A stretch of DNA of 64,000 nucleotides from NCBI GenBank assembly GCA_963693085.1, contig OY856410.1, positions 1,329,223,304 to 1,329,287,303 of the forward strand, in the 5' to 3' direction. Position numbers and translations under genes: made by a program. Shown here in pieces: positions 14,044-26,256 of the stretch. Source of the stretch: Alisma plantago-aquatica. Lineage: Eukaryota; Streptophyta; Magnoliopsida; Alismatales; Alismataceae. Below the pieces are notes generated by a model. It was not told the DNA's origin, did no database searches, and was given only the letters and a program-made list of their open reading frames with translations. Each line of letters begins with the position of its first letter. The first letter of the stretch is position 1.

Positions 14044-14650
14044 GTATATCAACTCTAGTAGGTTGATGTTCAAAAGAGACAAATCCTTCCCTATTAGATC
14101 TTGTAGCATAATGTGGAATTCCCAGTGGTCCACATGGAATTCACTAGAGGCAGGAGGATTTTGCTTCTAGGAGAACTCTATCAACTACCATCCTTGGTGG
14201 AAACCGGGAGGTCGTTGTTGATGACTATTTGAGTGCTACTGAAGAAGGAGCATGTTGCTTCCTGAAGAAGAAGCTCATTGTTTCTTGGAGAAGAAGCACA
14301 ATATTGCATCAAGAGTTGTCACTAGAGGCGGTCCATGTGGACTTCAATAGTGGTGAGGTGGATTTTCCCATTGCTAGGAGGATAACATCTGCTTGTAGTA
14401 TGTGGTGGAGCTACTGTAGATTTCGTGCAAGTCTATTCTCTATGGAGGAGTTGTTAAAGAGGAGTCCTAGTGCAACTAGGAGTGCACTACTCTACAACAT
14501 GTTATAGTTGCTAGAATTGTTCTAGGACCAGGTTTGAACTCGTTGAACCATCCTTTTCATTACATATTTGTTGACATGATCTCCTATCATTGGGATTACG
14601 GTAGACAATTTTTTTTTATTTTTGTTGCTTGTCTGATGTTGTATTTCCCA
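14044..14650 (+). repeat. LTR of an unclassified retrotransposon
   Basis: Placed from its right side: the sequence ends TTTCCCA and is followed four bases later by a tRNA-Met-type primer-binding site, which fixes it as the 3' end of a 5' LTR. The left limit is inferred from a purine tract ending at 14043 and is uncertain. An open frame at 14229-14507 lies wholly inside and has no recognised domain. Confidence 0.5.
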
Positions 14651-14654
14651 ATAG

Positions 14655-14668
14655 TGGTATCAGAGCCA
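14655..14668 (+). promoter_or_regulatory. Primer-binding site (initiator tRNA-Met type)
   Basis: TGGTATCAGAGCCA is the usual plant LTR-retrotransposon primer-binding site, complementary to the 3' end of initiator tRNA-Met. It starts four bases after the LTR end at 14650. No gag follows, because microsatellites and an inserted inverted-repeat element begin within 75 bp. Confidence 0.85.
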
Positions 14669-14740
14669 CACCAATTTACTATGTTTTGAGATAATCGATA
14701 TGATCAGATTTTTGGTTTTTATGATGCATATCCGATCAAA

Positions 14741-14742
14741 GA

Positions 14743-14831
<89 letters not shown>
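14741..14831 (+). repeat. (AT)n(AG)n microsatellite
   Basis: About 35 uninterrupted TA dinucleotides followed by about 10 AG units that run directly into the inverted repeat of the element starting at 14832. Confidence 0.95.
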
Positions 14832-14832
<1 letters not shown>

Positions 14833-15220
14833 TCAGGCTAGAATACACTCGAGTGTACGGATCACACGAATACACTCAAGTGTGTTTGCATATCTAGACT
14901 ATTTTTTGCAAAATGTAAACCATTGATCTTCACCGTCATACTATAACTAGGCTACATACAAATTTTGATCCCATTTGAATGAGTGTAAGTCACTCATCCA
15001 AGGGCAACAAAATCGACGCACGAAACTAATTTGAAATGCATAATTTTTGTGATCTTCATAACATTAGCTATACATATGCAAATGTGCTCAAATTTTGCAT
15101 ATGAGTTGTTTACGAGACGTTTAAGAAGATCAATGGATTAGATTTAAAAAAAATATTACATCATGAAAAACTACTTGAGTGTATTCCGCTCGGGATACAC
15201 TCGAATGTATTCTAGCCTGA

Positions 15221-15221
<1 letters not shown>
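14832..15221. mobile_element. 390-bp terminal-inverted-repeat element (MITE-like), copy A
   Basis: Both ends carry the same inverted sequence: GTCAGGCTAGAATACACTCG on the left, and its reverse complement with one change on the right. The match covers about 26 bp, then resumes with GAATACACTCAAGT after a 9-10 bp mismatched spacer, giving terminal repeats of about 50 bp. There is no coding potential. It is flanked by (AT)n(AG)n on the left and (CT)n(AT)n on the right, so the flanks are also inverted copies of each other. This resembles Micron-type MITEs of rice, known to sit in (TA)n tracts, but I cannot claim the same family from memory. Confidence 0.85.
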
Positions 15222-15703
<482 letters not shown>

Positions 15704-15806
15704 GTTAGGCTAGAATATACTTGAGTGTACCAACCGCACGCTACACTCAAGTGGTGTTTGTATAAGAAGATTATTTTTTCACAAAATGTAAACCATTGAT
15801 CTTCAT
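15704..15806 (+). mobile_element. Second copy (B) of the inverted-repeat element, truncated
   Basis: GTTAGGCTAGAATATACTTG and the following CTACACTCAAGTGGTGTTTG match the left end of copy A. The internal phrase AAAATGTAAACCATTGATCT is also shared. Similarity stops at about 15806, where a sequence starting TGTAACGACC begins, so copy B is cut by an insertion or deletion. Confidence 0.8.
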
Positions 15807-16645
15807 TGTAACGACCGCCACTAAACCAACAACCAAATCATTATTAAAAAATGTGGAATAATTATAAGAAGTGGATTAACAAAAATCACTAAAAATTAAA
15901 ACCTTTTTGCAAAGAGATCCATTTCTAGGAAAACTTTTTAAAGAAGAACCAAAACCTAATATTCACATTGATCATATATTGTACATACACTGTACCATTT
16001 CTTCTCGAGGATAACATATAACAGCTGCTTTCTCAAAACATATATATAAAGAAACAACAAACCTCGAGGCATACAAGCCAAAATCTCAGATTGTTCATAA
16101 AACCAACACGTACTAAATCTAAGGACCTGAGAGTACAAAGACAACTCATAGGACATCTATCTACAAGACATGACAAACAATACACTCAACCTGAGATTTC
16201 ACTATTGTCCCTGCTGATGTTGTTCTTTCTCTATAGTACAGTCTTAATCCCCCTCGTGCACGTCGACCTAAAAAAATGTGATTCCACGGGGTGAGACAAT
16301 TGTCCCAGCGAGAGATATAACTCTCTGCCAATAATGTTATTATCACAGTTAAATAGTATTAAACTGAGCAGAGATTAAGTAGTTACAACATTCTCATCTT
16401 TTAAAGCATCGCAACTACCTATGATAGAGAAGTAAATCATCTATTCTCTTTATAAGGAATATGAAGAACATGTATATCATTTACCCATCATACTATATCA
16501 ACATCTCAAGCTTATCATGTGATACTCATTATCATGGTATGTCATCCATGAATCATTCTCATTTCTATCTATTGACCTTAGCCAATTTGTTAGCTAGATA
16601 TTGAATTGTACCAATCATGTGAATATACATCATCATATTCTGTCC
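15807..16645 (+). other. No gene; possible LTR start
   Basis: Begins TGTAACGACCGCC, which looks like the start of many plant Ty3/gypsy-type LTRs, exactly where element copy B is interrupted. No coding region, primer-binding site or partner LTR was identified, so the assignment stays open. Confidence 0.35.
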
Positions 16646-17856
16646 AGACATTAGACTATGCCAATCCTATGCAACTATTCCAGGCATTAGACTATGCCAA
16701 TCCTATGCAACGATTCCAGGTATTGGACTATGCCAATCATGTGCAACTATTCCAGGTATTGAACTATGTCAATCCTGTGAAATTATTCCAGGCATTGGGT
16801 TATTACGAATCCTATGCAATTATTCCATGTATTTGGTTATTACCAATCTGGTGCAATTATTCTAGGTATTGGGTTATTACTAATCCTGTACAATTATTCC
16901 AGGTATTGTGTTATGACCAATCCTGTGACATGATTCTAGGTATTGGGCTATTACCAATCCTGTGCAATTATTCTAGGTATTGGGTTATGACCAATCCTGT
17001 TACATTATTCCAGGTATTGGATAATGGCCAATCCGATGCAATTATTCCAGGTATTGGGTTAAGACCAATCATGTGCAATTATTCCAGGTATTGGGTTATG
17101 ACCAATCCTGTGAAATTATTCTAGGTATTGGGTTTTGACCAATCCTGTGCAATTATTCTAGGTATTGGGTTATGACCAATCCTATGTAATTATTCCAGGT
17201 TTTGAGTTATGACCAATCATGTGCAATTATTCCAGCTATTGGGTTATGACTAATCCTGTGCAATTATTCCAGGTATTGGGTTATGACCAATCCTGTGACA
17301 TTATTCCAAGCATTGTGTTATGACTAATCATGTATAATTATTCCAGGTATTGGGTTATGACCAATTTTGTGCAATTATTCTAGGTACTGGGTTATGACCA
17401 ATCTAGTGTAATTATTCTAGGTATTGGGTTATGACCAATCCTGTGACATTATTCCAGCCATTGGGTTATTACCAGTCCTGTGCAATTATTCCAGGTATTG
17501 GGTTATGACCAATCTTGTGCAATTAATCCAGGTATTGGGGTATGACTAATCATGTGACATTAATCCAAGCATTGGGTTATTACCAATCCTATGCAATTAT
17601 TCTAGGTATTGGGTTATGACCAATCCTGTGCAATTATTCCATGTATTGGGTTGTTATGACCAATCCTATGCAATTATTCCTAGTATTGGGTTATGACCAA
17701 TCTTATGCAACTATTCTAGGTATTGGACTATGCCAATCATGTGCATCTATTCCAGGCATTTGACTATTCCAATCTTGTGCATCTATTCTAGGTATTGGAC
17801 TATGCCAATCATGTGCATCTATTCTAGGCATTGGACTATGCCAATCGTGTGCATCT
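16646..17856 (+). repeat. 37-bp minisatellite, 33 copies
   Basis: I read 33 head-to-tail units. The core unit is 37 bp and starts AGGTATTGGGTTATGACCAA. The first four and last four units are 36 bp with GGACTATGCCAAT in place of GGGTTATGACCAAT, so the two edges resemble each other more than the centre. One unit (about 17643-17682) is 40 bp. Each unit contains ATTGG followed 8 bases later by CCAAT, an imperfect palindrome. A TGACATT variant followed by an AAGCATT- or AGCCATT-type unit recurs in units 18-19, 22-23 and 25-26, hinting at higher-order duplication. It is not coding: the period is not a multiple of three over most of the array. Confidence 0.95.
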
Positions 17857-18131
17857 CATCACTGAATACCACATCACCTTTACTAGGCATTACCTTGGCC
17901 AAGTCATCATACTTATTCACATCCGTTATATAATACAATTATTCCTCTTATCTCTTTTAAGCATATTCAAAACACTATAGCCCTTATTTGTCTATAAGCA
18001 TAAAGCATGTATGATTCACATTTGATTATTATTATTGTATCCATTTATTATTATTATTCAGTTACTAAGTATCCATTTCCTAGTTTATTTGAACATTATC
18101 ATTTCTTACATGAGGCTTTTATAAACATCTT

Positions 18132-18357
18132 GTTACCTCTCACTAGGCAACAACTATTCTCATGGCTCACAAGGCCCATTAAACATCTTGTCACCTCTCA
18201 CTAGGCAACAACTAATCACATGGCTCACAAGGCCCATTAAACATATTGTCACCTCTCACTAGGAAACAACTAATCACATGGCTCACAAGGCCCATTAAAC
18301 ATCTTGTCACCTCCAACTAGGAGACAACTTAATCACATGGCTCACAATGCCCATTAA
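18132..18357 (+). repeat. 58-bp tandem repeat, about four copies
   Basis: Four units of 58 bp, each starting CACCTCTCACTAGGCAACAA or a close variant and ending CCCATTAAACATCTTGT. The fourth unit is more diverged. It lies 280 bp after the 37-bp array and has a different sequence. Confidence 0.9.
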
Positions 18358-19174
18358 TTTGTATTATATGTAACATTATAGATCATACTTAGCTATGCTC
18401 ATTATCTCATGCTACTAGCATTGTTTCAATATGGTTAAGTGTAAGGACCCTGACCCATGTTTTGGGCTAACCTTGTTTTCTTTGCTTAAGAAAGGTGCTT
18501 AGAACCTTAATATAATCCCTCAAGATGCTTTTATATCATGTGACAAGCTTATGTTTCTAGTTTGGTCCCGTTTGGATGCTCTTTGAACAATGTTTGCTTG
18601 TTTTGGACCAAAGTGCAATTTACCTAAGGTAAGGGGTTATATTCGAATATATCACTTGTAGAGCATGCCTTTAATTCTATAACATCATTATAAAGAGTAT
18701 GATGATGTGATGTGCCTTTTGGAGGGCTTATGTTCTAAGTTTGAGCTTGGTTGGATGATTCTTGTGCTTTATAAGCTAGTTTTGTGCAAATTGCAAAGTA
18801 CCCAAAATGGAGGGTAAATATGCAATTTATCTTCTCTAGAGTTTTCTTGTTTCAGTTTGGAATCATCTAGAATGTGGATGCAGGTTTTGGCACCGTGTTT
18901 GGATATTAGATGAGGAGTGAAATCTCTATATAGTCTTAATGCCATGTGCTATCTTGTCGTTTAGTGTATCAGGTAGAAGCTTGGAGTATGTATCGGTTTA
19001 GGGGGTGTGTCGCCCATGAAGGGTTCCCAGCTGCTCGATACACATCCTAGAGTGTATCACCAGGCCGTGCATGTGGAGTTTGGGTGGTTACAAGTGGCGT
19101 GAAGATCATGAGCAAGTGACATCTAAGTTTATGTGGTTGTGACACATTTCCTTTGCTACCTCTCTCTTCCTTGG

Positions 19175-19182
19175 TATATATA
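19175..19182 (+). promoter_or_regulatory. TATA box of the LTR-like block
   Basis: TATATATAA-type motif in TTGGTATATATAACTCCC, about 735 bp after the TGTAAGGACC start and followed by a C/T-rich leader. The arrangement fits an LTR U3 promoter. Activity is not shown. Confidence 0.4.
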
Positions 19183-19859
19183 ACTCCCTTCCTCCTTACC
19201 CAAGTGATCCTTTTCATCCACCTCTTTCCCCGTCCTGTATGAGATGAGCTTGGGAGCTTTGGGAGCTTAAGGAAACCCCCATGGAGCTTGGGAGGCCGAG
19301 TTCCTTTCCCATGGTGATTTCTTGCTCGAGATCCGACCTTGGTGAGTCATGCTTCTTTACTAGTTTTTCCTTGTGCTTTCTTCTTTACCTCCTTCCTCCC
19401 CTCTCAACCATGGATGCACCCTTGGTGAGAGTAGGCAAGGCAATGGTCCTCTCTCTCTTTTCTTCTTCTTGAGCTAAGCATAACCATGGTGTCTTATTCT
19501 TCTTCACCTTTTGTTTCTTGAGGTGATGATTGTGTTGAAGACAAGTTTGGAGCTTTGGATGGATGATCCTCATGGTGAGGAATGTGGGTTTGTTGCTTGG
19601 ATCAGGAAGCTTGATGCCTTTCATGGAGATCCTCTTAAGGTGGGTTACATAACTCTCACTCATCTCTATTATTTTCACTCTTCGTATGTTTTTAAATAGA
19701 CTCTTCCCTTTAGATCGATACCTTTCCCTATGATAGTTGTTTATGTTGAACTTGAGATCTGGTCTAATGGAAAGGTTACGTTTTATTACTGCCTTTACCT
19801 TGTTCTCCTTTTGCAGGATGGTATGGGGTGTCTTGAGGTTGAAGATGACCAACACAATA

Positions 19860-21200
19860 TGCTATGGTTGCCCGATATAGTGTTTGCCCGATATAGTGCC
19901 TTGCCCGATAGGTCATGCTTTGGTTGATGGATCATGAGCAATACCCTTCTCTCATTTAGTTGAGAGGTGAGCTTAAGATTCAATATGTATGAGGTAGTAG
20001 TGAGTCCTTGGGAAAAACCCCTCTCTCTCCTTGGACATGAGAGGTGAGCCTATGCTCTAGATGGTAGGGCAACATGTTATCTTGGCCGATAGAAGAGCTC
20101 ACCTTAGTGTTGAGATGATGATCTACCCTAGTTGCACGAAATGTTCTTGGGGTTGAACCCTGGGTTGGTACCTTGACGATATGGGGTGGTTATGCCTTTT
20201 GTGATGGGTATCCTTGGTTAGGTATAAGAAACTCGATAGGATAATCCTTTGTTTGGGTGATATGTTGAGTTGTTTGGTCGATAGGGTGTTGTTCAATCCT
20301 TGTTGCGTAATATGCTATAGGTTGTGCAAAACCCCTCTCACTTGGGATTTGAGAGGTGAACCAACACTCTTGGTATCCTTGGGCGATATGGTGTGGTGAC
20401 TGACATCCCTTTCCTACCCTTGGGTTATGGTTTGGACATTATGGTTGGCTGACACCTAGTTGGTCCCTTGGCCGATATATGTGTTGGATGGTGGTTCCTT
20501 GAGGATGTTGCCCAATATCCCTCTCCTTCCCTTGAGCTAGGTTTGTATGATACAGTAGGTAGTTTCCTTGTTGACCCCCTTGGGCGATATGGGGTTGTGT
20601 TCGGCATTAGGGCTATTGGTGCCTTGCACCACATCCTCCTAGACGATGCTACCTGACACCCTGTTGTGACGTGCTACCTGGCGTTGTTGTTGCGTTGCAC
20701 GTCATGGCGTTGCGTGATGTTACTATTGCTTTGCATGATACCCCCTTGGATAGTGTTTCTCACTACCCCATGTAGGTGTGTTTCCTGCAATGGTGTTGCC
20801 CGATAAAGCGTTTCCCGTCACAGCGTTGCCCGACATGAGACATCACCTGGTGTGACATGGTGCCTGCTGTGAGGCGTCACCTGACATAGCATTGCATGTT
20901 ATGATATGATGCCTTTTCCCAGTACATGCTTGGTTTCCCGACACATAGGGAGGTACATGTTGTTATATCTCTGAGCTTGGGCGATATGGTGTCTCGGACG
21001 ACACATGTTGAGAGCTTAGATATTATGCATAATAACAATGTTCATGGATGAGGTAAAAGGGAGTTGACCATGATGGCGTTGACCTAGAGGATACCTTAGT
21101 TGCTATAAGGTTATGTGGTTCTTGGCCAACATGGTTGCAAGGTTTCCTAACCCGATATAAAGTGAGATGTGTTAGAGATATGAGTTGCCTGATAACCTAG
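19860..21200 (+). repeat. Dispersed CCCGATAT motif field
   Basis: About 18 variants of GCCCGATATGGTGT (also GGGCGATATGG, GCCGATAG, CCCGATATAAAG, CCCGACATG) are spread over 1.3 kb at irregular spacings. Three adjacent copies lie at 19870-19912. It is probably a decayed minisatellite or a cluster of protein-binding sites within an LTR. Confidence 0.65.
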
Positions 21201-22064
21201 AAGGTGGTCCCTTGACTAGGATGGGTTGAGGTGTGTTGGAATGATATAATCTTGATGGCTTCTTTACATGACATGCTTTTCCCCATACCAGGCATAGGTG
21301 GATCTTGTGGGTCTTACCCAATACGAATCTTGTCAGATATCACCTTGGTTTGTGGTGTTGATGCCTTGTAATCAATACTGTCTTTTTGTGAGGGTTTGTT
21401 TGGTCACTGCCTACTTTTAGTGAGGGTAGGTGACACCTTTAGTGAAGGTTGCACCCTGACTCGATAACCCTAAGTGTTGTCTTGAGCCCTAGATGTTAAC
21501 ATGCTTATCTTGTTACTTTGGGCCATATCTTTGGTCATGATGATGAGGTATGATGAATAGGTGGTAAACCTTAGTATGGCGGTTACCTATGGTTGATGAT
21601 AGGTGAACCTTTGATGATAGATCATGGTTGTATATTCCTTACAAGTTGAATCCTTTGGGATGGTACTCATGGTGATGTGGGAAGTAGGGTATGGTGGGAT
21701 ACCCTTGGTATGGTGATAGTAATGTGTATTGTTTAAGATACCATTTAAGATACTATGCTCCATGTGTTCATGATAATGGTTGATGTTCCAAATCCTAATG
21801 ATGTGATAATCATGTTATGTCTCTTTAATAAGTTATCTATATTAATGTGCAATGTAACCATGCATGTGTTACTAATTGAAATACATAGCCAGACAAGGGA
21901 TATGATTCTTATGTGAATATGTGTCTTATGTGGCACTTGGTATATGTGAAATATCTGAGAAATGATAATGTTCGTTGATGATGAGATAACATGTATCATT
22001 AGTATGATGTGAGAGGTCTTGTAACCTAAGTGCCTGTTGGAGGTGTTATCCTCTAGTTGTGATA

Positions 22065-22146
22065 TGAGGGATTGATATCCCATGATGATGAAGCCTTGAG
22101 AGGTAGTAGCATTATGTGATGAACTGAGGGATTGATATCCCATGGA
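22065..22146 (+). repeat. Direct repeat pair of TGAGGGATTGATATCCCATG
   Basis: The 20-base phrase is repeated without change about 61 bases apart. Its core GGGATTGATATCCC is a near-palindrome. Confidence 0.7.
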
Positions 22147-22469
22147 AATGTGATGATTGTTGAGGGCATTGAGAATAACAGTAACAGTGTGACACAATAT
22201 AATGGAATTTAATGTTGTTTATGTTTTATATATGGTTGTTTAATACAACTTGGTTGCCCCAACAATCCACTTAAAATGCATTAAATAAATATAGATGAAC
22301 TTTCATGTAGTTTTCCATGGCAATAGATCCACCATCATTAGGAGCCGGTGATGGTGAAACAGGTTCTCCTGTGGGTTAACCCAGAGCACATATTGTTGAA
22401 TATGTGGGGTTTCTCCTAGCCGAAAATAGGAGGATTAGAGTGCAACTGCGGTTGTAGACTCTAGATGTG

Positions 22470-22600
22470 TATAGAGCATGGTGAACATCCCCATGGCTCA
22501 GTGTGATAGAGCATGGTGAACAGGCCCATGGCTTAGTGTGATAGAGCATGAATGTGTTCATGGCTCCCGAGCACGGTTAACAAGCCCGTGGCTCAAGATA
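22470..22600 (+). repeat. Short tandem repeat around GAGCATGGTGAACA
   Basis: Three to four units of about 33-36 bp: GAGCATGGTGAACAT..CCATGGCTCAGTGTGATA and variants, the last being GAGCACGGTTAACAAGCCCG. Repeats of this kind occur in long plant LTRs. Confidence 0.6.
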
Positions 22601-23100
22601 TACTAGAGTCGTAACATGTACCAAGGTGGGCTGGAGAAAGGGTAGCCTACAGAGCTGACCCTATGACTGAGGTCACTTAAGCAAGAGACTAGTGTCATGC
22701 TTTGGTTCTCGTGCACTGACCATGAGGGTAGAGGTCATGGATTCGGGCTCTTCCATTGACTATTTATGGCACCGACTTTCAGTTTCACAACCGAAGGTTG
22801 AATTTGAGCGGTACGGCTCACTTCCACAGGGCATAGTAATTCATAATCAACCAATATAGTATCTTTGCTTAGGGAAAATATGAAACATTGGATGAGGCCT
22901 TGTAATGTTCTTCTCTGATCTTTGTATAAGTTTTTCATATACATGTTCTTCATATTCCTTCTTGCATAACTGGTTAGTTATTACTTGTTTAAATTGATCT
23001 ATCTGCTCAGTTATCTATGACAATAATAAAGTTGGTAGAGGGTTATGTTTCTAGCTGGGACTGTGTGTCCCACCCCGATGGTTAAATAACATTTCTAGGT

Positions 23101-23904
23101 GGATGTGCCTGGCGAGATGAAGATCATGTGGCTGAGATGATATGTAGAGGTATCATACCTGGTGGAATAGATAGTGTCTAGCAGTAGAGTCCTATGTGTT
23201 GTCCCTCTACACTCAGCTCTTGGGGAGAGTTTTTTGTTGTTTTTGATAAGATGATCGATATGTGGTTTTTGTCTTCTGTACCTTGATGTAATAAATCAGC
23301 ATGTGGAATAGTTATTTCATGTAACGAGATGATGGGAAATTATGTTGTAGCAGCTTGAAAATATGTTATGAAAAGAAAGTGTTGGTTCAGATGTAATATG
23401 TCTCACCTTATGGTGCTCTTTATAAATCAATTTTAATTTCCTATGATTTTTAGTAATCCGCTGGTTAATATGTAATCGTGTTTTGTTTGAGTTGGGATAT
23501 TTCATTAAGGTTTCCCATTTATTAACCAATTCTAATTTAAACTATTATCATTACCCTTCATTAGGGTTAAGGTTTCTCTTATAAAACCATCTAGGGGTTT
23601 CAAATACATTTTTCGAGAATCAAACCCTAATTCAGTCTCCACACATATTAGGAGTATCAATGTATGCTCATTTCATAATTATCATAGAAGTATGAGTTTA
23701 TCTCTCATCCTTACTAGGATGTCGATTACTTCATACTTTATTAAGTTGGGTCAACCTTTCCTTCAAGGTTCATTAGCCTACTTAATCAATATTCATTAAA
23801 CTCCATACCTCTTCTTGTATGACTTGATATAAGACACTTCATGTGTTACTCCATCAAGTACATTGCATCTATGGTGCTTTCCTTCATATGGGTTTTGAGG
23901 TGCT
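23101..23904 (+). other. No gene recognised
   Basis: AT-rich, with an AATAAA at about 23290 that could be a polyadenylation signal for the upstream LTR-like block. Nothing else is supported. Confidence 0.4.
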
Positions 23905-24480
23905 TCCACCATATCGGGTATGAGGTGTGTGCTTTCTACCCATACCACTTTAGATGTGTATGTGTGCTTACCATATCGAGTATGAGGTGTATGTGTGCTT
24001 ACCATCACAGGTTTTAGGTGTATGCTTGCTTCCATATCACTTTAGAGGTGTATGTGTGCTTCACACCATATCGGGAAAAGAGGTGTGTGTGTGCTTCACA
24101 CCATATCACTTTAGAGGTGTATGTGTGCTTCTCACCATATCAGGCAGAGAGGTGTGTGTATGCTTCACATCATATCGGGAAAATAGGTGTGTGTGTTCTT
24201 CACACCATATCGGGCAAAGAGGTGTGTGTGTGCTTCACACCATATCGGGCAAAGAGGTGTGTGTGTGTGCTTCACACCATATCAGGAAAAGTGGTGTGTG
24301 CTTAACCCAATATTATTTTTTAGGTGTATGCTTGACCTCATATCGTCCAAAAGGTGTATACTACCTTACCATATCGTGCAGGAAAGTATAAACTCATATC
24401 CATATCATTTTAGTGGAGTAGGTGCATCACCATATCAGGTTAGAGGTGCTTGCTTGTGTGATTGAACCTGATATCACTTT
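23905..24480 (-). repeat. About 35-bp minisatellite containing CCATATCGGG
   Basis: Roughly 15 units of the form ACCATATCGGGCAAAGAGG followed by a TGTGTGTGCTTCAC segment, length 33-38 bp. The reverse complement of CCATATCGGG is CCCGATATGG, the motif scattered at 19860-21200, so the two regions look like opposite-strand relatives. Open frames across it give repeated Val-Cys peptides and are an artefact of the period. Confidence 0.85.
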
Positions 24481-25423
24481 ATAAGGTGATACGATCATCT
24501 TCAAGCTCTAGACCTTTATTCTACTTGTTCTAGTACAAGGATAATAGGTCTAAGAAACTACTAGAAATCATAATTTCATCAACCATTTCAAAATATTCTG
24601 GAATTTAAAGTAGTTCATTTTAACATAGCAATGTAGGTGATGAATAATAACATGGTTGAGTTCAAGTTATATAACCTGCATTGTGAACAGCTTCAAAGCT
24701 CCAAGCTCTAAATCTTCACATACTAAGGTTGAAGAAGAACTTATCCAAGGTTCAGGGCTCATTCACAACTTCTCCATAGACAAGGAATCATCATAGTTAA
24801 GCACTTGGTGAAGAAGGAAAGAAAGAAAGATCATAACCTTATATCCATGCTTCAATCCAAGGTTGAAGATGATATGTCCTTAGTTTAGGGTTATGATTTG
24901 AGCTCTCTCTTGCTCCTTAGCACCTTTTCATGATACCTCACTACTCGTGCACGATATGCCCTCACTTGTGGCTGATATCCCCTTCACTTGTTGACAATAT
25001 AACTCCACTATGACCAATATCAACTTGTTATGGCCAATATCACTTGCTATGGTTGATATCACTTGCTATGGCCAATACCAAGGCCTTATGAATGATACCA
25101 CTTCACCCATGCATGATACCAAGACTCCATGAACGATATATAAGAGAAATGAGGTGGTAGGATTCGAAAAAGTTCACTTAGGGGTGAAAGGAAGGGTATA
25201 TATACTTGACGTTCATGAAAAAGTGTGTATATGAGGTGTCATCAATTTACTACTAGTAGGTGCCACATGGCCATGCATGGAATGACACATGTACTTGCAT
25301 GCACTCCATCTTTATCTTGCCATGCAAAATAAAAAATTGATGATAATGCAAGGGATAAGGGTTGGCCCCCTTTGGTTATCTTCTAGGACAAGCCACTTGC
25401 ACTCACATTATTATATTCACAAT
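24481..25423 (-). other. LTR-like sequence in reverse orientation, no gene
   Basis: A second motif field at 24945-25140 holds about ten GATAT/CGATAT variants (GGCCAATATC, GGTTGATATC, GCACGATATG). At about 25195 a TATATATA lies in a context that on the minus strand resembles the TATA region at 19175. I infer an inverted fragment of the same family as 18440-23100. The block ends abruptly at the CACTA-1 start. Confidence 0.4.
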
Positions 25424-25880
25424 CACTACTATAGAAATAGCTTATAACGTCACATTTAGAGACGTTGGTTATTACTAAAAACCGACGCCTAAACCCTACA
25501 ACTTCAGCTAATTATAGAGACCGACATCTATATTTAAAGACCGGCCAGACACGGGTATCACTTTTTATTTCGCGTCAGATCCCTAACATGAACCGACACT
25601 TAAAATAGCCTGCCAAATACAATTTTTGAGCGAACAAAATTACCCCACATATGGTGTCGGCTTTTTACCTAATAACCGACACCTAATGACAAAAAAAAAT
25701 TACCTCCAAAGTTTCAATATGGTTGTCAATTTTTGTGGAAAAACTGACGCTGATAAGGTTTCGAGCGTCGTCCCCGTGAAAATTTTTGGGGTTAAGGTTG
25801 TCCAATGGACGTCAGTTTTTCCTAACAACTGACACTGATGGATATTAGGTGTTGGCTTCTGAGAAAACCGATGCCTTTTT
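25424..25880 (+). repeat. CACTA-1 left terminal repeat and subterminal repeats
   Basis: After CACTACTATAG come about 13 variants of ACCGACGCCTAA in both orientations within 450 bp, for example AACCGACGCCTAAA at 25478, AACCGACACCTAATG at 25673, and inverted GGTGTCGGCTT at 25654 and GACGTCAGTTTT at 25808. In En/Spm such subterminal repeats bind the TnpA-type protein. The sequence then becomes GC-rich (25960-26150), probably the promoter or leader of the transposase. Confidence 0.85.
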
Positions 25881-26256
25881 TAATTTAATAGTCCCCGCGA
25901 GAAACATACTCTTCCCCATTCTCTGTTTCATCATGAAATTAGCCCCCAAACCTGTTGTTCCCCTCTCGAAGCCGCCGCGCCTGTGGTCACGCTCCAACCT
26001 GCTCTTGTGGTCGACGACACCTGCTCCTATGGCCGTTTCCGCCGCTACCACTGCCTCCCCCTACTCTCTTCTTCCTCCCACCCGCTGCTCCTCACACTGT
26101 CGCCTCCGCCGATAGGTACGCTGCTAGATGCTCTGTTCTTCCTCCACACCGCTGATAGGTAGGTCGTTGCCACTGCCCTTGCTTTCTCATTTTATTCCCG
26201 CTGACATGTATGGTCGTCCTGTAGGGATGTCAGAGGTGGCTGAAATATGCCACCTC

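Larger units (their letters stand above)
18440..23100 (+). repeat. LTR-like, gene-free retroelement sequence
   Basis: Starts TGTAAGGACCCTGACCC, an LTR-like opening, with a TATA box at 19175 and an embedded motif field at 19860-21200. Near 22380-22700 it has the short GAGCATGGTGAAC repeats and GTAGCC phrases common in long LTRs of plant gypsy or LARD elements. I see no gag or pol, and no primer-binding site that would fix the LTR end. The region from 23900 to 25420 appears to carry related material in the opposite orientation. Confidence 0.45.

Noticed and set aside
14229..14507. 92-codon open frame
   Set aside because: Lies entirely within a non-coding LTR. Its composition follows GAAGAAG repeats.
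14655..14668. Match to tRNA sequence
   Set aside because: Only the 3' acceptor complement is present, at the position of a primer-binding site. No cloverleaf, so not a tRNA gene.
16606..17124. 172-codon open frame with repeated LDYANPMQLFQ-like units
   Set aside because: It is the 36/37-bp minisatellite. The peptide repeat is lost where the period becomes 37, so there is no selection for a frame.
16646..17856. Regular 37-bp repeats suggesting a CRISPR array
   Set aside because: Units are head-to-tail without spacers, there are no cas genes, and the context is plant nuclear DNA.
23954..24465. Three overlapping Cys/Val-rich open frames resembling repeat peptides
   Set aside because: They arise from the GTGTGTGT-containing 35-bp minisatellite in all frames.
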